Source: Acidobacteriota bacterium
Lineage (GTDB): Bacteria > Acidobacteriota > Vicinamibacteria > Vicinamibacterales > UBA8438
Length of the DNA stretch: 64,000 nt
NCBI GenBank assembly: GCA_026708265.1
Contig: JAPOVI010000047.1
Location: 1-64,000, forward strand
Direction of reading: 5' to 3'
The position numbers and the translations under genes were made by a program. Below, piece by piece: positions 50,599-60,451 of this stretch (position 1 is the first letter of the stretch; every line of letters begins with the position of its first letter). The notes beneath the pieces were generated by a model. That model had not been told where the DNA came from. It searched no databases and was given only the letters and a program-made list of their open reading frames with translations.

Positions 50599-52133
50599 CG
50601 GCCGCGGCGTGCGTCCACCTCATCGGCGCGGGTCCCGGCGATCCGGCGCTCATCACGCTCCGGGGCCGGCAGCGGCTGGCCGCCGCCGACGTCGTCGTCT
50701 TCGCCGGCCGGCGCATCCCGGATCGACTGCTGTGCTGGGTGCGGGCCGACGCCGAGCGGATCGACGTCGACGCCGGAGCGCCCGGGCCTCTCGACGCGGA
50801 TGCCGTCCACCACCTGCTGGCCGATCGCGCGGGCAAGGGCATGACCGTGGCGCACCTGACCCCCGGCGACCCGCTTGCGTCGGGCACGGCCGCCCAGGCG
50901 GCCCGCTACCTTCACGACCGCGGCGTTCGCGTCGAGGTGGTTCCCGGCCTGCCCCCGCACGTTGCCGCCCCCGGCCTCGCCGGGGTGGCAATCGCCGGCG
51001 AGGGCGGCGCGGAGGCGGTGGTCTACCTGCGTTGCGGACCGGCCGGCACGGACGACGCGCCCTCCGTCGACTGGAGCCGAGCGGCGCCGTCCCCGCTCAC
51101 GCTCGTCGCCGAGGGCCACGGCTCGCAACTCGCGAGCATCGGCGAGGAGCTCCTCAGGCACGGGTGGCCGCCGGAGGAACCGGCCACCCTCGTCCTGCAC
51201 GGGACGCTGCCGGCGCAGAGGACGATGGAGGGTCCGCTCCGCGAGGTGCCGGCCGCTGCGCGCAGGGTTGCAGATACTGCCAACGCGGTGCTGGTCGCAG
51301 GTCGCAATTCCCGCCGCCGCCCCCCTCTGCGCTGGTTCGACGAGCGCCCGCTCTTCGGGCGCCGCATCCTGGTCACGAGGCCTCGCGCGCAGGCCGCCGC
51401 GCTCGTCGAGCGGCTCGCCGACCTCGGTGCGGATCCGGTCGAGGCCCCGATGATCCGCATCCTGCCGCCCGCAGACGAGGCGCCCCTCGAGGCGGCGTGC
51501 GCGGCGGCATCCACGTTCGACTGGATCGTGTTCACGTCGGCGAACGGGGTCGAGGCGTTCATGGAGCGCCTGCTTGCCGGCCCCCGCGACGTCCGGACGC
51601 TGGGCCCCACCCGCCTCTGCGCGGTCGGGCCGGCCACCGAGGCTCGCCTGCGGCGCTACGGGCTCGCGGTGGACCTCGTGCCCGAGGAGCACCGGGCCGA
51701 GGCGGTGAGCGACGCCCTGCTCTGCGACCGCGACGTCTCGGGTGCCCGCATCCTGCTGCCGCGGGCCGACATCGCGCGGGCCGCACTGCCGGACCAGCTT
51801 CGCCACGCGGGGGCCGAGGTGGTCGACGTAGCGGCGTACCGCACGGTGCCCGTCAGCGACGCGGACGGGATCGACGTCTCCCGGATGCTGCGCGAGCGCC
51901 GCATCGACGTCGTCACGTTCACGAGCGCGTCGACGGTCCGCAGCTTCGTCGCCCGCGTCGGCGCGGAGTCCCTGGCGGACCTGCTCGGGAACGTGGCCGT
52001 GGCGTCCATCGGTCCGGTCACGGCCGACGCCGCGCGACGGCTCGGCATCGACACGGCCATCATGCCCTCCACCTACACCGTGCCCGCGCTGGCGGAGGCG
52101 ATCGCCGCGCACTTCGACTCCCGGAGGCCCTGA
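50595..52133 (+). CDS. Fused tetrapyrrole methylase + uroporphyrinogen-III synthase
   Basis: The product is 512 aa. Residues 1 to about 245 form a tetrapyrrole methylase domain with the SAM motif HLIGAGPGDPALITLRG. Residues about 255-512 are HemD, with ILVTRPRAQA, FDWIVFTSANGVEAF, TFTSASTVRSFV and SIGPVTADAAR. CobA-HemD fusions are well known, but here other methylase motifs are off: the usual ADVVVYDxLV reads ADVVVFAGRRI, GGDPFxFGRG reads TPGDPLASGT, and PGISS reads PGLPP. The methylase half may have lost activity or changed substrate. The HemD half looks functional. Confidence 0.88.
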   Translation: MTAAACVHLIGAGPGDPALITLRGRQRLAAADVVVFAGRRIPDRLLCWVRADAERIDVDAGAPGPLDADAVHHLLADRAGKGMTVAHLTPGDPLASGTAAQAARYLHDRGVRVEVVPGLPPHVAAPGLAGVAIAGEGGAEAVVYLRCGPAGTDDAPSVDWSRAAPSPLTLVAEGHGSQLASIGEELLRHGWPPEEPATLVLHGTLPAQRTMEGPLREVPAAARRVADTANAVLVAGRNSRRRPPLRWFDERPLFGRRILVTRPRAQAAALVERLADLGADPVEAPMIRILPPADEAPLEAACAAASTFDWIVFTSANGVEAFMERLLAGPRDVRTLGPTRLCAVGPATEARLRRYGLAVDLVPEEHRAEAVSDALLCDRDVSGARILLPRADIARAALPDQLRHAGAEVVDVAAYRTVPVSDADGIDVSRMLRERRIDVVTFTSASTVRSFVARVGAESLADLLGNVAVASIGPVTADAARRLGIDTAIMPSTYTVPALAEAIAAHFDSRRP

Positions 52134-52221
52134 TTCCAATCGACGCGTCGCCGAAGCGGCACGGACCGTGCATGGCGACCGAATCGCGAACGCCGCCGCG
52201 ACCCGGGAACGGCGGTTCCAC

Positions 52222-53256
52222 ATGACCACACAAGGACGGACAGTGCACTGGTATCCACGCTATCTCTCGATCGGCGCCCGCCGCGCCACGACCCTGCCGG
52301 AGATGCGCCGGCTGCGTGAGCGCGGAGTGCGCGTGCAGCCTGTCGAGGGCGTGGGGCAGGCGATGGCCAGGGACTTCTGGGGCCGGCGCTGGTGCGAACG
52401 CCTCGATACGTTCGCCCGCGACGAGGCGCGCCTGCCCCTGGGCCGCACCCTGGTGCGGAACGGCTCGGTCTGCCACCTGGAGATTCGGCCCGGCGTCGTC
52501 GAGGCGATGGTCGCCGGCTCGGCCCTCTTCCGCACCGTCGTCCGCATCCCGGCGATGGACCCCGCCGCCTGGCAGGAAGTGGCGAGGGCGTGCGCGGGTC
52601 GCGTCGCCTCCATTCCGGAGCTGTTGCGGGGCGCGTTGCCGGAGGACGTCATCGAGGCGGTCGTCGGTTCCAACCGCGGCGTGCTGCCGCGGCGCGAAGA
52701 GATCGATTCCGAGTGCGGCTGCCCGGACGGCAAGGCCCTGTGCCGGCACGCGGCGGCGGCCCTCTACGGCGTCGGCCGCCGCCTGGACGCGGAGCCGGGG
52801 CTCCTGTTCCGGCTGCGTGGCGTGGACGAGGCCGAGCTGATCGGCTCCGCCACGGCCCCGAAGCGTGCTTCTTCGCACCACGAAGCCGAGAACGCCCCCG
52901 GGCCGGAATCGGCGCCCGCGGAGGTCTCCCCGCCCGCGCCCTTGCCGGACGACCCGATCCCCGCGAGCCAGGCCCGCTCGGTCCCGGCCGGCGCGGACGC
53001 CGCTCCCGCGAGCCCCGACGCGGACCCGGCCGCGCCCGCCGACGAGGACGGCGACGAGTTCCGCCCCACGGGCGCGTTCATCCGCGGCCTGCGCCGCAGC
53101 AGCGGGTTCTCGGTAGCGGAGTTCGCCGCGCTCCTGCAGGTGTCGGCCGCGACCGTGCGTCGCTGGGAGGCGGAGTCTGGAGCCCTCACTCTGCGGTCCC
53201 GCCCCCGCGACGCCCTCGAGACGCTGCTCGAAGCGATCGAGGGGAGCGGGACGTAG
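52222..53256 (+). CDS. SWIM zinc-finger protein with C-terminal HTH
   Basis: The 344-aa product starts with the WYPRYLSIGARRA and DFWGRRWCERLDTF segments, then LGRTLVRNGSVCHLEI, typical of SWIM-family proteins that accompany SNF2 helicases. The SWIM finger CxC-x6-CxH is C165, C167, C174, H176. A Pro/Ala-rich linker (about 205-275) leads to an XRE-like HTH (GLRRSSGFSVAEFAALLQVS) like that of MqsA-type regulators. No SNF2 gene is near. A start at 52168 would add 18 residues; 52222 is preferred because it begins at the conserved part. Confidence 0.8.
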   Translation: MTTQGRTVHWYPRYLSIGARRATTLPEMRRLRERGVRVQPVEGVGQAMARDFWGRRWCERLDTFARDEARLPLGRTLVRNGSVCHLEIRPGVVEAMVAGSALFRTVVRIPAMDPAAWQEVARACAGRVASIPELLRGALPEDVIEAVVGSNRGVLPRREEIDSECGCPDGKALCRHAAAALYGVGRRLDAEPGLLFRLRGVDEAELIGSATAPKRASSHHEAENAPGPESAPAEVSPPAPLPDDPIPASQARSVPAGADAAPASPDADPAAPADEDGDEFRPTGAFIRGLRRSSGFSVAEFAALLQVSAATVRRWEAESGALTLRSRPRDALETLLEAIEGSGT

Positions 53257-53359
53257 CGGCGGGGCGCCCGGAATCGCCGTCGAGACTCGGCGCCGCGGAG
53301 TGCCCGCAGGGGCGGGCGACGTGCGGTCGGCGGGCGCGCCGCCGCCACGATCCGTCGGC

Positions 53360-54418
53360 TCAGGGGTCGCGCACGCTGACGGTGACGTCGGCCGCCGCGA
53401 TGCGCATTCCGTCGCTTCCGTGCGCTCGCAGCACGTAGGTGCCGGGCCGCACGAACGTGACCGTGGTCTCGAACGTCGCCGTCACCCACCCGTCCCCGTC
53501 CGTGGCGGTGGAGACGGAGCTCCGCGGGCCGGCCGAAGGATAGCGCCGCGCCTGCGTACCGGCCGGCTCCGCCTCCTCCTCGGATACGGAACGCTGGTAG
53601 TCGGGGGGCGAGATCGAGGCGCCCGTCGGACCCCGGTAGACGACCCAGTGCACGGAGAGGCCGTTTCGGGGCGGCCTCGGTCGGACGTACCACGGGACGT
53701 TGTCCGGAACCTCCGGCGACCCGTCCGGCGGCGTCAACGCCGGCACGCCCGAACGCGAGGCGGCGCGGGACGGAGGACGGGGCGCGAGCGGGCTCGGAAG
53801 CGGATCGTCGTCCAGGACGGCGGTCAGCGTGAGCGGCGCGCCCACCGCGAGCACCGCTTGCGAAGCGGAGACCGCGATCCGCGGCGGGCGGTTGGCGTAC
53901 CACTCCGCCTTCGGCCGGCCGAAGCCGAGCCCGGAGTTGCGGATGATGGTGTCCTCGTCGATCTCCCATTCCGGCTGCAGCCAGCCGACCGCCTGCTGCT
54001 CGCGGCCGTTGTGGCGGACCGTCCAGACGAGCCCGTCCTCGAACGACGTCCCCATGTCGCCGGGCACGTCGACCGAGAACTCGAAGCGGTGCGTGCGCGG
54101 GTAGAAGTACGCCGGCTGCCCCCGGTCCGGGTCGCCGGGCGCGAAGAAGTTGTCCGGCCCCACCGGCACGCTCGGCCGTTCGCGGTAGTTCCGGTTGAGG
54201 TAGCCGAAATTGAGGGTGAAGCCGCCGTCCGGGCGCCGCTGCCACCCCTCGTAGATAGGCTGGACGTCCTGACCGATGTCGAAGCGCTGCTGCGGCTGCG
54301 ACGCGACCGGCACGTCGCGCCGATCCACCTGCGCGCGGGCGGGATGAGCACCCACGGCGGCCAGCGCCACCGCCGCGGCGACCGCCGCCCGGCGCACGTC
54401 CGTTCGCCGCGCCTTCAC
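53360..54418 (-). CDS. Secreted protein of unknown function
   Basis: The 352-aa product starts at GTG 54418 with a twin-arginine-poor but basic signal peptide (VKARRTDVRRAAVAAAVALA, cleavage after ARAQ). The body is beta-rich; the C-terminal 55 residues (VTATFETTVTFVRPGTYVLR) look like an Ig/PKD-type fold and the N-terminal half has FTLNFGYLNRNY. It follows the haem-monooxygenase gene by 10 bp, so the two are probably exported together. No catalytic motif is recognised. Confidence 0.7.
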   Translation of the reverse strand: MKARRTDVRRAAVAAAVALAAVGAHPARAQVDRRDVPVASQPQQRFDIGQDVQPIYEGWQRRPDGGFTLNFGYLNRNYRERPSVPVGPDNFFAPGDPDRGQPAYFYPRTHRFEFSVDVPGDMGTSFEDGLVWTVRHNGREQQAVGWLQPEWEIDEDTIIRNSGLGFGRPKAEWYANRPPRIAVSASQAVLAVGAPLTLTAVLDDDPLPSPLAPRPPSRAASRSGVPALTPPDGSPEVPDNVPWYVRPRPPRNGLSVHWVVYRGPTGASISPPDYQRSVSEEEAEPAGTQARRYPSAGPRSSVSTATDGDGWVTATFETTVTFVRPGTYVLRAHGSDGMRIAAADVTVSVRDP

Positions 54419-54428
54419 CCGCGCGCCC

Positions 54429-55706
54429 TCAGTTGGCACCGCCCCGCGCCTCCCGCCGGGCAGCGAGCTCCGCCGCGTACTCCTCGTCGGTCAGGTCGTA
54501 CCAGCTGATCCAGCCGAACGCCATCTCGTCGATCGTCCGATTGCCGCTCCCCGCCCAGTTCCGGGGGTCGTGGTTGCCGCGGTTCGCCGCCGTGTTGTCG
54601 TGGTAGCTGATCACGTGCAGCGTGGTTCCGGCCGGGTAGATCGGCTGCGCGTCGTCGGCGTAGTTGTAGACGATGTGCCAGTTGAAGTCGAAGTTGGCGC
54701 AGCTCACCATCTCGGTGGTGGCGTCGGGATAGATGAGCTCGAGGCACTGCCGCGTCCCCAGGAAGTGCATGTGCGGCTGGAAGGCCGTCAGCTTCCCGGG
54801 CAGGTACATCTTCTGGTAGCCGTCGTGGCGGGTGATCTGGCCCGCAGGGATATCGAGCTCGCCGGCCAGGCCGAGCTGCCGGGACCAGAGGACGTGCTCC
54901 GGCTCCTCCCCGCGCGGGTAGAACTTGAGGCCCAGGTCGGTCCGATCGACCACCTCCTCCCCCACGGAGTGGTAGTGGAAGCTGAAGCGCACCTGCGCGT
55001 CGGCCGGGAAGAGCTTCCCCGTGCCGTCCGGATACGCGTCGGCGTTCTTGCCCACCGCGTACTCGTTGAGGAAGAAGTCGTTGGACGCATCGTCCGGCGC
55101 CGGATCGGGGTCCGTGACCGCGTAGGTCAGGGCGTGGTGCACCACGCGCAGATCGCCGGCGCGGGTCTGAATCGCCTGGATGTAGCGGTCTTCGCCGACT
55201 CCCGAGGGCACGATGTAGTCGCCCCACCAGTCCCCCGCCTCGGCCGGCACCGTGTGCGGCGGCGACGTAACGATGACGTCCGGCTCGATGGTCCAGGCGC
55301 CGAAGTCCTGGAACGCCATCGGCGGGGGCAGATCGGCCGGGTTCCCGCGCGGCGCGCCGCCGTCGACCCAGCGGACGATGGTGTCGATCTCGGCCTCGCT
55401 CAGCGAGCGGTCGTCCTTGAAGCGCTGCACGCCGACCTTGGGATCGATGTGCCACGGCGGCATCTCGCGGGCGACCACCTTGTTCCGGATCGAGCGGGCC
55501 CAGGGGCGGGACTCCTCGTAGGTCAGCAGCGACATCGGCGCCATGTTGTTCGGCCGGTGGCACACCTGACACGACCGCTGCAGTATGGGCGCCACGTCCC
55601 GCGTGAACACAACGTCCGCCTCCTGCCCCGACCCGGCGCCGAGCGCCGTCCCGGCGGACCCCAGAATGAGCAGCGCGGCGGCCGCCGCACCCGTGTATGC
55701 GCGCAT
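54429..55706 (-). CDS. Secreted haem c / copper ascorbate-dependent monooxygenase-like protein
   Basis: The 425-aa product has a signal peptide (residues 1-23), a haem-binding CQVCH at 46-50 with [11 protein letters not shown] downstream, then a two-part copper monooxygenase fold. Candidate Cu ligands are His190-His191 (VVHHALTY), His244/His246 (FHYH) and His312/His314 (PHMHFLG), as in the PHM/DBM family. Such fusions are frequent in Acidobacteriota and unstudied; the substrate is unknown. GGAGG stands upstream of the ATG. It shares a transcript with the next secreted protein. Confidence 0.85.
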   Translation of the reverse strand: MRAYTGAAAAALLILGSAGTALGAGSGQEADVVFTRDVAPILQRSCQVCHRPNNMAPMSLLTYEESRPWARSIRNKVVAREMPPWHIDPKVGVQRFKDDRSLSEAEIDTIVRWVDGGAPRGNPADLPPPMAFQDFGAWTIEPDVIVTSPPHTVPAEAGDWWGDYIVPSGVGEDRYIQAIQTRAGDLRVVHHALTYAVTDPDPAPDDASNDFFLNEYAVGKNADAYPDGTGKLFPADAQVRFSFHYHSVGEEVVDRTDLGLKFYPRGEEPEHVLWSRQLGLAGELDIPAGQITRHDGYQKMYLPGKLTAFQPHMHFLGTRQCLELIYPDATTEMVSCANFDFNWHIVYNYADDAQPIYPAGTTLHVISYHDNTAANRGNHDPRNWAGSGNRTIDEMAFGWISWYDLTDEEYAAELAARREARGGAN

Positions 55707-55752
55707 CCCTCAAGCTCCTCCCGCAGGATCGCAGACTGTTTTCGGGACTCTA

Positions 55753-57408
55753 TCAGGAGTCGCCGTCCTCGCGGATCGCACCGCGGGCGGCCAGCACGTC
55801 GTCCACGAGGTGACGGACGTTCCGCTCGTCGATGAACGGCGACAGGATGAAGCTCTTCAGGCCGACCATCGGCTCCCCGTAGTCGGTCTCCCGGTAGCAG
55901 TCGGTCATCGAGACGTGCACTCCCTTGCCCTGCATCGCCCGATCGTACAAGTAGCGGAAGAGCCGGCGGTTGTAGTCGTTGTGGCGCAGGAGCTCCTCCC
56001 GGGCGGCGGGGTCGGTGCGCTCGCGTTCCTTGATGCGCCAGGTATCGACGCCGTCCGGGTAGACCCGGAACACGGTCACCGTCCCGACGCCGTCGTCGTT
56101 GAGCACCACCGTCGACTCGTGCCCCTCGAGGTGCTCGCGCAGCGATTCGGCCTTCTCCACCAGGTGTCCGAGCACCACCTGCAGCCCGACCCGCCCGAGG
56201 AGGAGCAGGCTGCCGTACGCGGCGAGCACACCGCCTCCGCTCCGCGACGTCTCCAGCGTGTACACGCCCGGGTGGCGCTCCCCGCTCTGGAACAGGTACG
56301 GCATCTCGTCCCGGCCGCGGACCAGGAGACCGAGGTCGGCGCGCTCGCGGACCAGGAACAGGCTCGACACGTAGGGGGCGAAGCCGGTCTTGTGGAAGTC
56401 GATCCCGATCGAGTCGGCGCGGTGCAGGCTGGCGATGCGCCGGCGTGCGGCCGCCAGGGCGCGCACGGTGCGCGGGCGGAACCCGAGCGGGTTGTCCTCG
56501 AAGTCGTACCCGTTGAAGACGGACCACGCCCATCCGATGACCGCGTCGGCGTGGACGTGGGGCCGGTAGTCGAGCCCGTGCTCCTCGACCAGGCGGTCGC
56601 GGAGGTCCACCACCGCGTCGAGGTCGTCGACGCCGAACGCATCGGTCGTGCCCATCGTCGCCACGAGACCCACGATGCGCCGGCCCTCCTCGATCGCGGC
56701 GCGCGCGGCGGCCTCGAGCCGGTCGATGCGGATGTCGTTCTGCAGGTGGGTCGGCACCTGCACGACGTTCTGCTCGCCGAGACCGAGCCAGCCCGCCACG
56801 TTCAGGCGGCAGTAGTGGCTCTGCGCCGAGGCCAGGATGACCCCGCCTCCCCGCAGGCCGGTGTCCATCGCGTCCGGGAACGCCTTCTCGATGCCCAGCT
56901 TGGCCCCGTAGAGCGTCGTGCCGGTGCCGCCGAACGTGAACACGCCGGCCGACCGCGCCGGGTCGTAGCCGACGAGGCGTGCCGTCATCGCGGAGACCGC
57001 GGCCTCCTTCAGCGCGACGCCGTACGACGTGTCGTCGGAGACGAGGTTCGGGTTGTAGATGGCCGGCAGCAGCGAGCCGATGATGCTGGGGATGGACGAC
57101 GGCGGGACGACGTTGATCTGCGTCCGCGGATGCCCCCAGATCGGCATTCCCTCGAGCGCGCCGACCAGCAGGCGGGCAACGTCCTCCGCGGTCCGCCCCT
57201 CCTCGGGCAGCGTCGCCTGCTCCGCGGCCGCATAGTCGAGCGCCTGCGGCTGACCGAGCAGCGGCACTTCCGACTTCAAGTCGTCCACCAGATCGAGGGC
57301 CCGCAGGATGGAGAAGACGAAGTACGCGTCGTGCATCCGGTCCGAGACCGGGGCCGGGAAGGCCTCCCGAATCCGGGCCAGGCGGGCGTAGTAGGCGGGT
57401 TCGCTCAC
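55753..57408 (-). CDS. PLP-dependent group II decarboxylase
   Basis: The 551-aa product is a fold-type I decarboxylase of the glutamate/aspartate/tyrosine group. [18 protein letters not shown] opens the cofactor domain, [12 protein letters not shown] has the PLP-stacking His and Asp, and the Schiff-base Lys is in [13 protein letters not shown] (near residue 338). The N-terminal 110 residues contain [17 protein letters not shown]. The substrate cannot be deduced: glutamate, aspartate or an aromatic amino acid are all possible. It starts at GTG 57408. Confidence 0.88.
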   Translation of the reverse strand: MSEPAYYARLARIREAFPAPVSDRMHDAYFVFSILRALDLVDDLKSEVPLLGQPQALDYAAAEQATLPEEGRTAEDVARLLVGALEGMPIWGHPRTQINVVPPSSIPSIIGSLLPAIYNPNLVSDDTSYGVALKEAAVSAMTARLVGYDPARSAGVFTFGGTGTTLYGAKLGIEKAFPDAMDTGLRGGGVILASAQSHYCRLNVAGWLGLGEQNVVQVPTHLQNDIRIDRLEAAARAAIEEGRRIVGLVATMGTTDAFGVDDLDAVVDLRDRLVEEHGLDYRPHVHADAVIGWAWSVFNGYDFEDNPLGFRPRTVRALAAARRRIASLHRADSIGIDFHKTGFAPYVSSLFLVRERADLGLLVRGRDEMPYLFQSGERHPGVYTLETSRSGGGVLAAYGSLLLLGRVGLQVVLGHLVEKAESLREHLEGHESTVVLNDDGVGTVTVFRVYPDGVDTWRIKERERTDPAAREELLRHNDYNRRLFRYLYDRAMQGKGVHVSMTDCYRETDYGEPMVGLKSFILSPFIDERNVRHLVDDVLAARGAIREDGDS

Positions 57409-57579
57409 GCGGGCGTCCGGGCCGGCGGCGTCACTGGAAGTCCCGACGGCCTGTCTCGATTCTACTCCCCGGATCCGGCGGATCGCCTGGATTCCCGTGC
57501 GCCCGCGCCCGCGCAGACCGTAGACTGGAAGCGCACCGGTTCACTCCACCGGCCGGTCGCGCAAGGGGAGGCTCGAATC

Positions 57580-58620
57580 GTGACGACGACAGCGACCGAG
57601 GACCGCGGTTTCCGCCCCGGACCGGGACCGGACGGTGCAGCGCCCGGCCTCGGCCTCTCCCGCCGCCTGCGCCGCCTGCGCCGCTCACCGGCCCTCCGCG
57701 CGCTCGTCCGCGAGACGCGCCTCTCGACCGACTCGCTCGTCCTGCCGCTGTTCGTGCTGGCCGGGGAAGGAGTGCGCCACGAGGTGCCGTCGATGCCCGG
57801 CGTCTGCCAGCTCTCGGTGGACGAGGCCGTGCGCGAGGCAGCCGCGGCGCGCGACGACGGCGTGCGCGCCGTCCTTCTCTTCGGCCTGCCCGAGGCGAAG
57901 GACGCCGAGGGCAGCGCGGCCGCGGACCCCGAGGCGCCCGTGCAGCGGGCGATCCGGGCCCTGAAGAGGGCGGCACCGGACGTCCTGGTCATCACGGACG
58001 TCTGCCTCTGCGAGTACACGTCCCACGGCCACTGCGGCATCGTGCGCGGGAACGACATCCTGAACGACGCCACCGTGGAGCACCTGGCGCGGGCCGCCGT
58101 ATCGCACGCGGAGGCGGGGGCGGACGTCGTCGCGCCGTCGGACATGATGGACGGGCGGGTCGGCGCCATCCGCGAAGCCCTCGACGAGGGAGGGTTCGAG
58201 GACGTGGCGATCATGGCGTACGCCGCGAAGTACTGCTCCGCGTACTACGGTCCGTTCCGCGACGCGGCGGACTCGACGCCCGCGTTCGGAGACCGCCGGA
58301 CGCACCAGATGGACCCCGCCAACGTGGAGGAGGCGCTGCGCGAGGTGGCGCTCGACCTCGAGGAGGGCGCCGACGTCGTGATGGTCAAGCCGGCCCTGCA
58401 CTACCTCGACGTGATCTCGCGCGTGAAGCAGGAGTTCGGCTACCCGACCGCCGCCTACCACGTCAGCGGGGAGTACGCGATGCTCAAGGCGGCGGCGCGG
58501 AACGGCTGGATCGACGAGGAGCGCGCGATGATGGAGGCGCTGACGGCCATCGCGCGCGCGGGCGCCGACATCCTGATCACCTACTACGCCCGCGATGCGG
58601 CGCGGGTCCTGGCGCGCTGA
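57580..58620 (+). CDS. hemB: Delta-aminolevulinic acid dehydratase (porphobilinogen synthase)
   Basis: HemB joins two ALA molecules into porphobilinogen. The 346-aa protein has the zinc-type metal motif [14 protein letters not shown] and two active-site lysines in [15 protein letters not shown] and [10 protein letters not shown]. The conserved [12 protein letters not shown] and YHVSGEYAM are also present. The first 25 residues are not conserved. GGGGAGG lies 9 nt before the GTG at 57580. Confidence 0.96.
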   Translation: MTTTATEDRGFRPGPGPDGAAPGLGLSRRLRRLRRSPALRALVRETRLSTDSLVLPLFVLAGEGVRHEVPSMPGVCQLSVDEAVREAAAARDDGVRAVLLFGLPEAKDAEGSAAADPEAPVQRAIRALKRAAPDVLVITDVCLCEYTSHGHCGIVRGNDILNDATVEHLARAAVSHAEAGADVVAPSDMMDGRVGAIREALDEGGFEDVAIMAYAAKYCSAYYGPFRDAADSTPAFGDRRTHQMDPANVEEALREVALDLEEGADVVMVKPALHYLDVISRVKQEFGYPTAAYHVSGEYAMLKAAARNGWIDEERAMMEALTAIARAGADILITYYARDAARVLAR

Positions 58621-58743
58621 CCGCGATCGCACGCCGGACCGCGGCATCCGCGCGGGAGGGCTTGCGCGGCGCCGCCCCCCCAAGCCCCGCAACCACCGGC
58701 GGGGCCCGGGCGCCCGGCTCCGCCGCACCTCGAGCACCGCTCG

Positions 58744-58761
58744 GGGTCGCGGCCGCGACCC
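58744..58761. terminator. Perfect 18-bp palindrome between convergent genes
   Basis: GGGTCGCGGCCGCGACCC is a perfect palindrome in the 151-bp gap between hemB (+) and the cytochrome c gene (-). Its location, 123 bp after hemB and 10 bp after the cytochrome stop, suits a bidirectional termination structure, but there is no T run. Confidence 0.35.
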
Positions 58762-58771
58762 GGCTCCGCCG

Positions 58772-59239
58772 TCAGTCGATGGTGATCGGGTCGGCGTCGG
58801 CGGCAGGGTCGAGCGCGAGCTCCTCCTCGCCGGGGTCGTAGCCGTTCTCGCGCAGGACGTACGCCAGGATGGCGTTCATCGCCTCCGGGCTCGTGCTCCC
58901 CGGATTGTCCTGCGGCATCGTCGCCAGGCTGAAATCGAACAGCTCCCAGAGAGTGGCGCCCGACCAGCCGCCGAGGAACGCGTCGCCGACGAGCCCGGGG
59001 GCCATCTCGCCGCCTCGAAGGTTGGTCGAGTGGCAGGTCGCGCAGTGCTGGATGTACTCCCGGCGCCCGCGGCCCGCCTGCTGGGCGGTGTAGACGCCGT
59101 CGGATACCGAGCGGCCCTCCTGGCGTTCCCCGCCCCGAGCCGCGGCAGCCGGGAACAGCAGCACCCCGGCGACGGCCGCCGCGGCGAAACGCCCTCCCAC
59201 CGACCGCCGACCGCTCGCGTCTCGCTTCGACCTGACCAT
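58772..59239 (-). CDS. Secreted class I cytochrome c
   Basis: The 155-aa product has a basic signal peptide (RFAAAAVAGVLLFPAAAARG), a single haem site CATCH at residues 66-70 and a probable axial Met in ATMPQDNPGS. The C-terminus is acidic. This is a small periplasmic electron carrier; the partner oxidase or dehydrogenase is not in the window. Its haem would depend on the hem genes around it. Confidence 0.88.
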   Translation of the reverse strand: MVRSKRDASGRRSVGGRFAAAAVAGVLLFPAAAARGGERQEGRSVSDGVYTAQQAGRGRREYIQHCATCHSTNLRGGEMAPGLVGDAFLGGWSGATLWELFDFSLATMPQDNPGSTSPEAMNAILAYVLRENGYDPGEEELALDPAADADPITID

Positions 59240-59329
59240 GGGATCGCGCCTCCCCTCCGCCGGACCACTCGACGGCCGCCTCTCTTCCGACCACCGGGCG
59301 GTGCCCCGCGACCGCTCGGACCCCGCGCA

Positions 59330-60391
59330 TCATACCTTCTCGAGCACGACGTCGAAGTCGCGACCGGCCGTCAGCGATGCTGCGACGGCATCGATGCCCT
59401 TCATCCAGCGCCGGTAGTGATAGTAGGGGGTCCAGGCGCGCAGGCGGCGGTGCCGCCGCGCCGTCTCCCGGTCGATCACCTCCGCCAGCGTCCGGTAGGC
59501 TTCGCCCGCTGGCACGCCGTCGCCCCCCTCCCGCTTCCGAACCGTCGCCGCCAGCTCGCGGCGCGTCAGCACCGGCGCCCGGGCGCCGCCCGGGAGGTAG
59601 CCCAGCGCCCGCAACCCGCGGCGCACGCCGATGGCGCGCAGTCGCACGCACCGGAATCCGCTGTCGGCCGCCAGGCGCAGCAACTGCGGGCGCGTGAAGA
59701 AGGACAGGTGGCCCTGGTCGAGAACGGGCAGGGCATCGGCGTCCAGCGCGGCCGCCGCGTTGGCGAGCGGGCGGACGTCCGCCTCGCCGTTCGGCGTGAT
59801 CAGCCACAGCAGCGCGCCCGGGCGCATCACGCGCCGGGTCTCCTCGAGATGCCGTCGGGGATTGCGGACGTGCTCGAGCAGGTCCTTCTGGATCACGAAG
59901 TGGAAGCGGTCCGCCGGGTAGCGCACCGCCTCGAGGGTCCCGCGGTGCACCGTCACCCCGAAACGCTCCCGCGCGTAACGGGCGCCGAACGCCGACAGCT
60001 CGACTCCTTCGACCTCCCAATCGGTGGCGCGAGCCAGCGCGTTGAGCAGGAAGCCGAGGCCGCACCCCACCTCGAGCAGCCGGCCGCGCCGCGCCAGCCG
60101 CCGCAGGGTGCGCGCGAGGAAGTACCCCTCGCGATCGTAGCGCTGCCGCTGCGCGGCGTACGCGCGGAACCCCGCGGACGCGGCGGGGTCGAAGTAGTCC
60201 TCGCCGTAGAGCGACGCCAGGTCGTCCGGCCGGGGTCGAGGCCGGACCTGGCGGAACCCGCAGCCGCCGCAACGGTGGATCCATGCCGGACCGAGGCCGA
60301 CCACGCCGATTTCGAACCGCGGGGTCATCCGATCCGCCGCGCCGCAGACATCGCAAGGGTCGTGCACTGGGCCGCCGGCTCCCGTGCGCAT
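59330..60391 (-). CDS. SAM-dependent methyltransferase with N-terminal zinc ribbon
   Basis: The 353-aa product has two CxxC pairs near the N-terminus (CDVCGA and CGGCGF) that form a zinc ribbon, followed by a class I methyltransferase with motif I LLEVGCGLGFLLNAL and FHFVIQKDLLEHV. This layout is common among methyltransferases of cell-surface sugar or lipid pathways (Methyltransf_23 type), but no such cluster is nearby. A basic, Tyr/Trp-containing C-terminus ends it. ATG 60391 is used because it precedes the ribbon directly. Confidence 0.82.
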   Translation of the reverse strand: MRTGAGGPVHDPCDVCGAADRMTPRFEIGVVGLGPAWIHRCGGCGFRQVRPRPRPDDLASLYGEDYFDPAASAGFRAYAAQRQRYDREGYFLARTLRRLARRGRLLEVGCGLGFLLNALARATDWEVEGVELSAFGARYARERFGVTVHRGTLEAVRYPADRFHFVIQKDLLEHVRNPRRHLEETRRVMRPGALLWLITPNGEADVRPLANAAAALDADALPVLDQGHLSFFTRPQLLRLAADSGFRCVRLRAIGVRRGLRALGYLPGGARAPVLTRRELAATVRKREGGDGVPAGEAYRTLAEVIDRETARRHRRLRAWTPYYHYRRWMKGIDAVAASLTAGRDFDVVLEKV

Positions 60392-60451
60392 TATCGCAAC
60401 CGTCGCCTCGCTCGCGGCTCCCGCCTCCGTGGTAAGGTGCAGCGGCCGATC

